A stretch of 5,638 nucleotides of DNA from an uncultured Spartobacteria bacterium. GTDB lineage: Bacteria; Verrucomicrobiota; Verrucomicrobiia; Chthoniobacterales; Terrimicrobiaceae. Below are positions 1 to 5,638 of the stretch, in pieces. The first letter of the stretch is position 1; each line of letters opens with the position of its first letter. Position numbers and translations under genes: made by a program. Location of the stretch: positions 1-5,638 of the forward strand of contig CAIWSO010000076.1 of the NCBI GenBank assembly GCA_903915315.1, in the 5' to 3' direction. The notes beneath the pieces were generated by a model. It did not search any database. It was not told the origin of the DNA and saw nothing but the letters and a program-made list of their open reading frames with translations.

Positions 1-374
1 AAGGCCGCGCGGTCGCCGCCGAATTCCTCGCGGATGATACTTTGAACGCGATCGTCCACCACATGGTCGGGGATATTAGCCCCTTTTTCCTGCATTTTCC
101 GGAATTCCTGAATGATCAACTGGCGGTCAACGAGATCCTTGAGTGCGGCGAGGCGCATTTCCTTGATTTTATCGGCAAGGTCGGGGCCGTTGTAGGCCTC
201 GCGCATGGCGCGCTCACGAGTTCCGATCAATTCCCGAACTTGGGAAATCGTGATCACTTCGTTGTTAACAATCGCAGCCACGCCGTCGATGACCTCTGCG
301 CCTTGGGCATGGACATGCCGGGAGCCTAAGGCCGTGACGAGAATGACGAGTGAGGCCAGAGCAAAACGTCTCAT
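1..374 (-). CDS. SurA-type periplasmic chaperone / peptidyl-prolyl isomerase, N-terminal part (cut by the window's left edge)
   Basis: The first 124 codons are visible and the gene runs off the left edge with no stop. Residues 1-23 look like a Sec signal peptide: two arginines after Met, a hydrophobic stretch (FALASLVILVTALG), and a likely signal-peptidase I site after VHA, just before QG. The mature start, DGVAAIVNNEVITISQV at about residues 28-44, is the typical opening of the SurA N-terminal domain. It is followed by a helical, charged stretch with LKDLVDRQLIIQEF, which also fits that domain. SurA-family proteins escort outer-membrane proteins through the periplasm and usually carry one or two parvulin (PpiC) domains further on. 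Any such domain lies outside the window, so isomerase activity is inferred only. The ATG at 374 is favoured because the signal peptide starts there and the ATGA overlap with the mfd stop is a common coupling arrangement. No good Shine-Dalgarno is seen (a GGA lies about 15 bases upstream), so translation probably depends on mfd translation. A PpiC/PrsA-like relative is the main alternative. Confidence 0.85.
   Translation of the reverse strand, partial: MRRFALASLVILVTALGSRHVHAQGAEVIDGVAAIVNNEVITISQVRELIGTRERAMREAYNGPDLADKIKEMRLAALKDLVDRQLIIQEFRKMQEKGANIPDHVVDDRVQSIIREEFGGDRAA
371..374 (-). promoter_or_regulatory. ATGA stop-start overlap, mfd to SurA-type gene
   Basis: On the minus strand the four bases read ATGA: ATG is the start of the SurA-type gene and TGA the stop of mfd. 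No strong Shine-Dalgarno precedes it, so ribosomes finishing mfd probably restart here. Translational coupling is inferred from the layout; the overlap itself is read directly. Confidence 0.8.
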
Positions 375-3300
375 CGGTTGGGCAAATTTTCCAAGAATTT
401 TAACACTTCGCGAAGCCTAGAATCAGTGTCGGTAAGCGTCAAGCGGGGAAAGCGGGCCCCGATCATGATAAAATGGTCGCCTTTTGTGACCATCAGCTTG
501 TCGTCGCGGACTTCGACCATTGGGATTTTTCGAAGAGAGGCTTCGATGCGGATCGCGGCGCAGGTCAGGGCATTCTCCGCCGCTGGTGGCACGGGGCCGA
601 AGCGGTCGCGCCAAGTGAGTCGAAGTTGATCTGCCTCGGCTCGGGTTCCCACCTCGGCAATACGACGATAGGCCTCGATTCGCAAGCGGGGGTCGGTGAT
701 GTAGGAAAGCGGAATAAACGAGGGGGTTCGGTTTTCCGAGGAAACGAAAGCGGCTTCGTCGGAGGTCACGAAGTCAAACCGAAGTGTCGTATTGGCCGAT
801 GCGCTTTTTTTGCCATGAACGGAATCCACCGCCCGCTTGAGCATTTTACAATAAAGGTCGAAGCCGACGGCGATAATGTGGCCGCTTTGTTCAGTGCCGA
901 GCAAGTTTCCCGCACCGCGAATTTCCAAATCACGCATGGCAATTTTAAATCCGGAGCCGAGTTCCGAGTATTGCTTGATGGCCGATACACGCTTGCGGGC
1001 CGCGCCGACGGACATCAGCTCTCTAGGCAGGAGAAGGTAGGCGTAGGCCTTGTTGCCGGAACGTCCCACGCGCCCGCGAAGTTGATAGAGGTCGGCCAGT
1101 CCGAATCGATCTGCGCGGTCGATGATGATGGTATTCGCATTGGGGATATCGAGGCCGCTTTCGATAATCGTTGTCGAGACGAGGACGTCGGCTTGGCCTT
1201 CTGTGAAGCTTTTCATCACGGCCTCGAGTTCCTTTTCCTCCATTTGCCCGTGGCCGATGGTGACGCGGGCGTCTTTGACGAGTTCGCGGATGCGATTGGC
1301 CACGCGCTCGATGGATTGGACGCGGTTGTGTAGGAAATAGACTTGTCCGCCGCGTGCGAGTTCCCGCTTCACCGCATCGCGAATCACCCTCTCGTCGTAG
1401 CCGCAAACGACCGTCTCCACAGGCAGGCGGTTGGGCGGGGGAGTCTCGATCACCGACATGTCACGTGCCCCCATGAGAGAAAGATAGAGCGTTCTCGGGA
1501 TCGGGGTCGCTGAGAGAGTGAGAACGTCAACGAGGCGGAATTTTTCTTTGAGCGCATCCTTGTGTTTCACTCCGAAGCGCTGCTCCTCATCGACCACGAC
1601 GAGGCCGAGATTTTTAAATGTCACATCCTTGGAAATGATGCGGTGGGTTCCGATGACGATATCTACGCTGCCTTCGTTGAGTCCCTTGATGACTTTCTTT
1701 TGTTCGTGCGGAGTGCGGTAGCGGCTGAGGAGTTCGATCGTCACCGGATACTCGCTCATTCTTTCGCGGAAATTTTGGAAGTGCTGCTGCGCGAGCACTG
1801 TTGTCGGGGCGATGATGGCGGCTTGGCGTCCCCCGGTGACGGCTTTGAATGCCGCTCGAATGGCGACCTCGGTTTTGCCAAATCCCACATCGCCGCAGAT
1901 GAGGCGATCCATCGCGCGGGGGGATTCCATGTCCGCTTTGGTTTCCTTGATCGCCTTGATTTGGTCTGGCGTTTCGGTGAAGAGAAACGAGCGCTCGAAT
2001 TCCTGCTGCCAGTGGGAGTCGGGCGGAAAAGCGTGTCCGACCGCTGTTTCGCGTTCGGCCTGGATTCGCAGCATTTGAGAGGCGTATTGGTAGATGCCCT
2101 TGGTGGCTTTTTCCTTCGCGCGCTGCCAGCGCCCCCCTCCCATCTCCGAAAGATCTGGATATTTTCTTCCGAGGCCAACGTAGCGGGCGACTTGCCAAGC
2201 CTGATCGAGCGGAACATACAGGCGCGACTTGTTTGCGAACTCCAGTACAAGCACGTCACCGCCGCCGTCGGGGGATTTTTCAAGGCCTTCGTAGCGTCCG
2301 ATTCCGTGATCAAGGTGAACAACAAGATCGCCTTCTTCGAATTCCGAAAAATCCATCATCGGGCGCGCCGTCCGCATGCGATCGCGGCGGAGTGCTGCAC
2401 GGTGGGCTCTTTGGCTTGCAGAGCGGCCAAGCACCTCGGCTTCGGCGAGAAGTGCGAGTTTCGCTTTCGGGCAAACGAATCCACGGGTCGCTGTCGCAGT
2501 GAGGAAAATCAATTTCTCCGCATCGAAGTCGAAATCCGATGCGAGTTCACGGAAGCGTTCACCTTCACCCTCATTGGCACAGGCGAAAGCGATAGTCCAG
2601 TCGTCCGCAGCCCAACTATGGAGTTGGTTGAAAAATCGATCCCGCTTGGCTTCGTTTAAGACCAGATCGCCAGCGCCCATGTCCGCGAACGGGGGAGGGT
2701 AGAAGGCGGGGAATTTTGCTGAGGATTCTCCTGCGCCAAGGCTGATGCCGTCCTCGGGGGCTTCGCAATCGATCGTGATGACGATGTCCTCCCCGCGCAA
2801 AAAGTCGCGGAGTACACCCTCGGCCGCACCTGATTTTCCAGTGTAGATTTCGCAGGTGTCGACAGTTCCCACTGAGGTCTGGGTATCAAGGTCGAACTCA
2901 CGCAGGGACTCGATCTCGACATCATACCACTCGACTCGAACCGGACGGGGTTGCTGCCAGGCAAAGATATCCAAGATCCCGCCACGCCTTGCGAATTGGC
3001 CGCGTGCGGTGATCTGCGGTGCGGACTCATATCCCGCAGCATCGAGTCGTTCGATAACCTCCTCCACCGGGATTCGTTGGCCGCTACAAAGTAGATATAT
3101 GTCTCGAAGAACGCCATCCTTGGCTGTGGTGGGGGATTCCCATTGCGCCGCATGAATCACAATCGCCTCACCCTTGCTATCGCCCGCAAGTGATCTCAGC
3201 AGGTCAAGGCGCTCGGATTCTGTTTCGGCATCGGGCAAGGCCTCCGGACTGGGCATTTCCATATCTGGAAAAAGCCGCACTCTTGAACACCAGGCGGCGA

Positions 3301-3499
3301 GTTCGGCGGCGAATTCCTCTTGGCTCCGCACATCATTGCAAACGAGCCAGACCCGTTGCGGAATTTTTCGCAACAGCATCGCTGCCACAAATGGCTGGGC
3401 GGATTCCGCCACATCGGGAAAGGCGCCCCGAGGTTGGAATTTCAAAGCCCGGGAGGATTCGGAGAGCTTTAAAAAATCCTCAGAGGTCAAAAATCTCAT
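371..3499 (-). CDS. mfd: Transcription-repair coupling factor Mfd
   Basis: Complete protein of 1042 residues. Mfd is a cytoplasmic ATP-driven DNA translocase that pushes stalled RNA polymerase off damaged template DNA and recruits UvrA for nucleotide-excision repair. Domains in order: a UvrB-like module with the RGGILDIF motif at about residues 172-179; a variable domain to about 375; the CarD-like RNA-polymerase-interaction domain at about 382-440, with GDLVVHLDHGIGRYEGL and RLYVPLDQ; a RecG-like helicase core with Walker A GDVGFGKT (536-543), DEEQ box (637-640), SATPIPRT (663-670), STTIIESGLD (775-784) and QLRGRVGRSG (806-815); the EIRGAGNLLG segment (about 859-868); and a C-terminal TRCF domain at about 925-1035. 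It is shorter than E. coli Mfd (1148 residues), but no catalytic motif is missing. The ATG at 3499 is preferred over an in-frame TTG at 3562, because the extra 21 residues lie inside the upstream gene and do not resemble Mfd, and MRFLTSEDF is a plausible family start. It overlaps the upstream gene by 20 bases and has no clear Shine-Dalgarno. It ends in ATGA with the next gene. Confidence 0.98.
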   Translation of the reverse strand: MRFLTSEDFLKLSESSRALKFQPRGAFPDVAESAQPFVAAMLLRKIPQRVWLVCNDVRSQEEFAAELAAWCSRVRLFPDMEMPSPEALPDAETESERLDLLRSLAGDSKGEAIVIHAAQWESPTTAKDGVLRDIYLLCSGQRIPVEEVIERLDAAGYESAPQITARGQFARRGGILDIFAWQQPRPVRVEWYDVEIESLREFDLDTQTSVGTVDTCEIYTGKSGAAEGVLRDFLRGEDIVITIDCEAPEDGISLGAGESSAKFPAFYPPPFADMGAGDLVLNEAKRDRFFNQLHSWAADDWTIAFACANEGEGERFRELASDFDFDAEKLIFLTATATRGFVCPKAKLALLAEAEVLGRSASQRAHRAALRRDRMRTARPMMDFSEFEEGDLVVHLDHGIGRYEGLEKSPDGGGDVLVLEFANKSRLYVPLDQAWQVARYVGLGRKYPDLSEMGGGRWQRAKEKATKGIYQYASQMLRIQAERETAVGHAFPPDSHWQQEFERSFLFTETPDQIKAIKETKADMESPRAMDRLICGDVGFGKTEVAIRAAFKAVTGGRQAAIIAPTTVLAQQHFQNFRERMSEYPVTIELLSRYRTPHEQKKVIKGLNEGSVDIVIGTHRIISKDVTFKNLGLVVVDEEQRFGVKHKDALKEKFRLVDVLTLSATPIPRTLYLSLMGARDMSVIETPPPNRLPVETVVCGYDERVIRDAVKRELARGGQVYFLHNRVQSIERVANRIRELVKDARVTIGHGQMEEKELEAVMKSFTEGQADVLVSTTIIESGLDIPNANTIIIDRADRFGLADLYQLRGRVGRSGNKAYAYLLLPRELMSVGAARKRVSAIKQYSELGSGFKIAMRDLEIRGAGNLLGTEQSGHIIAVGFDLYCKMLKRAVDSVHGKKSASANTTLRFDFVTSDEAAFVSSENRTPSFIPLSYITDPRLRIEAYRRIAEVGTRAEADQLRLTWRDRFGPVPPAAENALTCAAIRIEASLRKIPMVEVRDDKLMVTKGDHFIMIGARFPRLTLTDTDSRLREVLKFLENLPNR
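3480..3499 (-). promoter_or_regulatory. 20-base overlap of the PabC-like gene's end and the mfd start
   Basis: The PabC-like gene ends with NEIFDL and TGA at 3480-3482. The mfd ATG at 3497-3499 lies in the other frame within the same bases. The stretch just upstream is A-rich, with no recognisable Shine-Dalgarno, so mfd translation may depend on ribosomes arriving from the upstream gene. This supports co-transcription of the two genes. Confidence 0.75.
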
Positions 3500-4289
3500 T
3501 TCGGTATTTTTTTTGCAGTGGCGCGGCGAGATGGGCGAGTGGGCGTCCGTCGATCTCGGCAACGCCCCTCACTCCGTAGCGGCTATTGGTTAAAAAACAC
3601 GCTGTGGCTTGTTGGAGTTGGTCGCTCTCGATGAGGGATTCTTCCGCTCCTGTCTGGGCGATTGCCCAAGAGCGAACCACTCCGTCGCGAGCTCCGCAGT
3701 CGAGCGATGGGGTCATCCACTTCTCTCCCATTTGCAAAAAAACATTCGCCATGCTCGCGCTCACGAGCATCCCAGCAGGATTGAAAAGCAAGGCTTCGTC
3801 GCAATCCGAACGCTGTGCGGCGCAGAGGGCGTCGATGTTTTGCCAGTAATTGCCGGTTTTCCATCCCCCGGGCCGTGAAATGTAGGGGGCCGCGCAGGAC
3901 ATCACCCGCGCATCGGGAAGGTTCCATGTCACTTCGGCAGGCTCGAAGATGGCGTAAAGTTGACCATCAAAGGGGGCCGTGGGTTTTCCAGGACCGAATG
4001 TGAGATAAAAGCGCAAGAGACCATCGCCAAGTTGTGAGAAATCGAAGCTCGGCATAACAGGCAATCTGGCGCCGCAGTCGGATGCGGCTCTATCCAAGCG
4101 GGCGAGATGATCGGATAGCAACAAGGCCCGAGATTGATGGACGGCGACGGTTTCAAAAACACTCATGCCATAGCGAAACCCGCGGTCGAGCATATCGAGG
4201 GAACTCCATGCCCTCCACTGGCCGTCGTCGAGTTTCCATGATCCGATACGCGAGATAGATTCTTTGCAGCTTGGCGAAAGGTGGCTCAT
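3480..4289 (-). CDS. Class-IV PLP-dependent enzyme, probable 4-amino-4-deoxychorismate lyase (PabC-like)
   Basis: Complete, 269 residues, about the length of E. coli PabC. The family (PLP fold type IV) includes aminodeoxychorismate lyase, which makes 4-aminobenzoate for folate, as well as branched-chain and D-amino acid aminotransferases. Visible signatures: LDRGFRYGMSVFET at about 34-47 with HLARL following, matching the family's DRGF-YG-GVFET opening; the PLP-binding lysine in GGWKTGNYWQNI, K144 (codon 3858-3860); DEALLFNPAG; a MANVF segment; DGVVRSWA; and FLTNSRYGVRGVAEIDGRPL near the C-terminus, which looks more like lyase than branched-chain aminotransferase. The glutamate that normally precedes the N-x-F motif by five positions and contacts the PLP ring nitrogen is serine here (S177). 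The ATG at 4289 was chosen because the family homology begins shortly after it. A longer in-frame start at 4448 would put 53 low-complexity, non-homologous residues inside the upstream gene. A weak AAGG lies 12 bases before the ATG. Substrate cannot be decided from sequence alone; D-amino acid aminotransferase is the main alternative. Confidence 0.85.
   Translation of the reverse strand: MSHLSPSCKESISRIGSWKLDDGQWRAWSSLDMLDRGFRYGMSVFETVAVHQSRALLLSDHLARLDRAASDCGARLPVMPSFDFSQLGDGLLRFYLTFGPGKPTAPFDGQLYAIFEPAEVTWNLPDARVMSCAAPYISRPGGWKTGNYWQNIDALCAAQRSDCDEALLFNPAGMLVSASMANVFLQMGEKWMTPSLDCGARDGVVRSWAIAQTGAEESLIESDQLQQATACFLTNSRYGVRGVAEIDGRPLAHLAAPLQKKYRNEIFDL
3507..3514 (-). repeat. A8 homopolymer run just before the mfd start
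   Basis: Eight consecutive A on the minus strand, encoding part of the QKK near the end of the PabC-like protein, 8 bases before the mfd ATG. Runs of this length are prone to polymerase slippage and to sequencing error. Losing one A would put the PabC-like frame into the mfd frame with no stop between them. Confidence 0.9.
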
Positions 4290-4314
4290 GATAAGAATGG
4301 GCCTTGTCGGATTT
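4290..4314 (-). other. 25-base spacer between the response regulator and the PabC-like gene
   Basis: This is the only non-coding stretch in the window. It holds a weak ribosome-binding match, AAGG (4302-4305, minus strand), 12 bases before the ATG at 4289, which is a rather long spacing. There is no hairpin or T-run that would act as a terminator and no room for a full promoter, so the two genes are probably co-transcribed. Confidence 0.6.
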
Positions 4315-5638
4315 TCATTCCTCTTCGTCTTCGGATCCGCTGTTGCGGTCCAGTCGCTTTCGGAGTGTGGCCCGGGTGATGCCAAGAAGCTTGGCGGCGC
4401 GCACCTGATTGTCGCCGGTCTTTTGCATCGCGCGGAGGGTGAATTCACGCTCGATCCAAGGGAGAAGCGGAAGCTCGTTATCTTCGCTGGCTGCTTGAAA
4501 GAGAACCTCGATGGCGCGTTCGAGTGGCATGAGGTTGACCTCGCTCCGGTCTTCTTTTCCCAAATTGTCGGGATCAGCTGCTCCTAAAGGAATATCTTTT
4601 GGTAAAAGGATGTCCGCGGTCGACATCACTGCCGCGCGTTGGAGCGTGTTTTCGAGTTCCCGCACGTTTCCAGGCCACGGATAGGCCTCCATGACGCGGA
4701 GGGCTTCCTCGGAGAGCTTAAGGGGAGGCGCGTGCTTGTGGTTCGCGATTTTTTGCAAAAAATACTCGGCTAGCAGCTTTACATCTTCCGTCCGCTTGCG
4801 AAGGGGCGGGATTTGAATGCGGACGACATTGAGGCGGTAAAAAAGGTCTTCGCGGAATGTGCGTTTCGAGACTTCCTCTTCCAGGTTTTTATTCGTGGCG
4901 CAGACGATTCGGACATCTGTCTTGAGCGTTTCATTTCCTCCGACGCGCGAGAACTCGCCTTCCTGAAGGACGCGCAGGATTTTACTTTGAACCTGCAGGG
5001 GCATTTCGCCGATCTCGTCTAGGAAAAGCGTGCCCTTATTGCATTGCTCAAATCGGCCAACCCTCTGGCTGTGGGCGCCGGTGAAGGCGCCTTTCTCGTG
5101 GCCAAAAAGTTCGCTTTCGAGAAGGTTATCCGGAATGGCCGCGCAGTTGATGGCGAGGAAGCTCTTGTTACTCCGGGCGCTGTAGCTGTGGATCGCGCAG
5201 GCTACGAGTTCCTTTCCCGATCCGCTTTCGCCCGTGATCATGACGGCAGCATCGCTTCCAGCGACACGGCCGATCATTTTGAAGACCTGCTGCATGGCTT
5301 CCGAGCGGCCCACGATCTCATCGCGATGTTGCTCGACGGTGAGTTGCGGCTTGAATGCGTTGGCGGCCTTCACTTCGGCGGCGGCCTGGAGTGCGGCATC
5401 CGCTACGACCTTGAGATTGAAGGGAAGTTGCTCTTTGCGCACAAAATCGAAGGCGCCCATTTTCATGGACTCGATCACGGACTGGGTGGTCCCGAAGGCG
5501 CTGGTGAGAATAACGAGTGCGTTCGGGGAATGTTTTCGGATGCGGGCGAGCAATTCCATGCCAGTGAACGGATGTAGGTTCATCTCCGCAAAAACCAATT
5601 CCGGTTCTTCGAGGCAGAATGTCTTGTAGCCTGCATCG
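4315..5638 (-). CDS. Sigma-54-dependent response regulator, NtrC family, with Glu at the phosphorylation site (N-terminus cut by the window's right edge)
   Basis: 440 complete codons are visible and the reading frame is open to the right edge. An in-frame TTG at 5598 lies inside the receiver domain and is not the start. Numbering from the first full codon (5635-5637): receiver remnant about 1-80; AAA+ sigma-54 interaction domain about 108-340 with Walker A GESGSGKE (136-143), GAFTGA loop (183-188), Walker B GTLFLDE (202-208), ATNKNL (247-252), arginine-finger region FREDLFYRL (261-269) and WPGNVRELEN (321-330); Fis-type helix-turn-helix about 412-429 (VRAAKLLGITRATLRKRL); and an acidic tail SEDEEE. 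Such proteins bind upstream DNA and use ATP hydrolysis to open sigma-54 RNA-polymerase promoters. The GAFTGA loop that touches sigma-54 is intact. The receiver aligns without gaps to NtrC from PELVF onward, with E18 at the phospho-Asp position, S46 at the switch position and K68 at the conserved lysine, but E69 replaces the usual proline. No sensor kinase is in the window, and the target genes cannot be told. Confidence 0.95.
   Translation of the reverse strand, partial: DAGYKTFCLEEPELVFAEMNLHPFTGMELLARIRKHSPNALVILTSAFGTTQSVIESMKMGAFDFVRKEQLPFNLKVVADAALQAAAEVKAANAFKPQLTVEQHRDEIVGRSEAMQQVFKMIGRVAGSDAAVMITGESGSGKELVACAIHSYSARSNKSFLAINCAAIPDNLLESELFGHEKGAFTGAHSQRVGRFEQCNKGTLFLDEIGEMPLQVQSKILRVLQEGEFSRVGGNETLKTDVRIVCATNKNLEEEVSKRTFREDLFYRLNVVRIQIPPLRKRTEDVKLLAEYFLQKIANHKHAPPLKLSEEALRVMEAYPWPGNVRELENTLQRAAVMSTADILLPKDIPLGAADPDNLGKEDRSEVNLMPLERAIEVLFQAASEDNELPLLPWIEREFTLRAMQKTGDNQVRAAKLLGITRATLRKRLDRNSGSEDEEE

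Noticed and set aside
42..329. 95-codon open frame on the plus strand at the left edge
   Set aside because: It is antisense to the SurA-type gene, which has a signal peptide and a recognisable SurA N-terminal domain on the other strand.
473..1333. 286-codon open frame on the plus strand
   Set aside because: It is antisense to the 3' third of mfd, its product is of biased composition with no recognisable motif, and no ribosome-binding site or promoter was seen.
2575..2590. TGGCAC resembling a sigma-54 -24 element on the plus strand
   Set aside because: The spacing does not lead to a TTGC -12 element (AAAGC instead), and it sits inside mfd, antisense to all genes.
1562..2659. 365-codon open frame on the plus strand
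   Set aside because: It lies entirely antisense to the mfd helicase and N-terminal regions, whose motifs are unmistakable. Its translation shows no recognisable domain and it is the kind of shadow frame that codon bias produces.
3500..3562. Longer mfd start at an in-frame TTG (3562)
   Set aside because: The 21 extra residues fall inside the upstream gene, have no Mfd character and start on a rare codon. The ATG at 3499 gives a normal Mfd N-terminus.
4290..4448. Longer start for the PabC-like gene at 4448
   Set aside because: The added 53 residues mostly overlap the 3' end of the response regulator in another frame and do not resemble the family. Homology begins just after the ATG at 4289.
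5044..5577. 177-codon open frame on the plus strand
   Set aside because: It is antisense to the AAA+ and receiver domains of the response regulator, which are clearly the true coding strand here.

Overview
The window is a continuous, tightly packed block of four protein-coding genes, all on the minus strand. In order of transcription (right to left) they are: the 3' part of a sigma-54-dependent (NtrC-type) response regulator, cut by the right edge; a class-IV PLP enzyme resembling 4-amino-4-deoxychorismate lyase; a complete transcription-repair coupling factor (mfd); and the 5' part of an exported SurA-type chaperone/peptidyl-prolyl isomerase, cut by the left edge. The junctions are a 25-base gap, a 20-base overlap and a 4-base ATGA overlap. 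This looks like one operon read through from a promoter outside the window. I see no terminator, no internal promoter I would defend, no RNA gene, no CRISPR, no mobile element and no gene-free stretch longer than 25 bases.

The organism is bacterial and almost certainly has an outer membrane, because a SurA-type protein with a signal peptide is encoded. The DNA is moderately GC-rich (mid-fifties percent by eye). The compact Mfd and the wording of its helicase region remind me of Verrucomicrobiota/PVC or deltaproteobacterial sequences. That is an impression from memory, not a result, and the taxonomic call is weak.

The genes do not form an obvious pathway: a transcription activator, a folate-type PLP enzyme, a DNA-repair translocase and an envelope chaperone. 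mfd is a housekeeping gene and its protein has every hallmark motif. The most notable signal is in the response regulator. Its receiver domain aligns without gaps to NtrC through the phosphorylation loop, the switch residue and the conserved lysine, but the phospho-acceptor aspartate is a glutamate (GAG). This is the same change that makes NtrC partly constitutive in the classic D54E mutant. The usual proline after the conserved lysine is also missing. The AAA+ domain (Walker A, GAFTGA, Walker B, arginine-finger region) and the Fis-type DNA-binding helix-turn-helix are intact. This suggests an activator that still works with sigma-54 but may not need phosphorylation. A second deviation is in the PLP enzyme: the catalytic lysine is present, but the glutamate that normally pairs with the PLP ring nitrogen is a serine.
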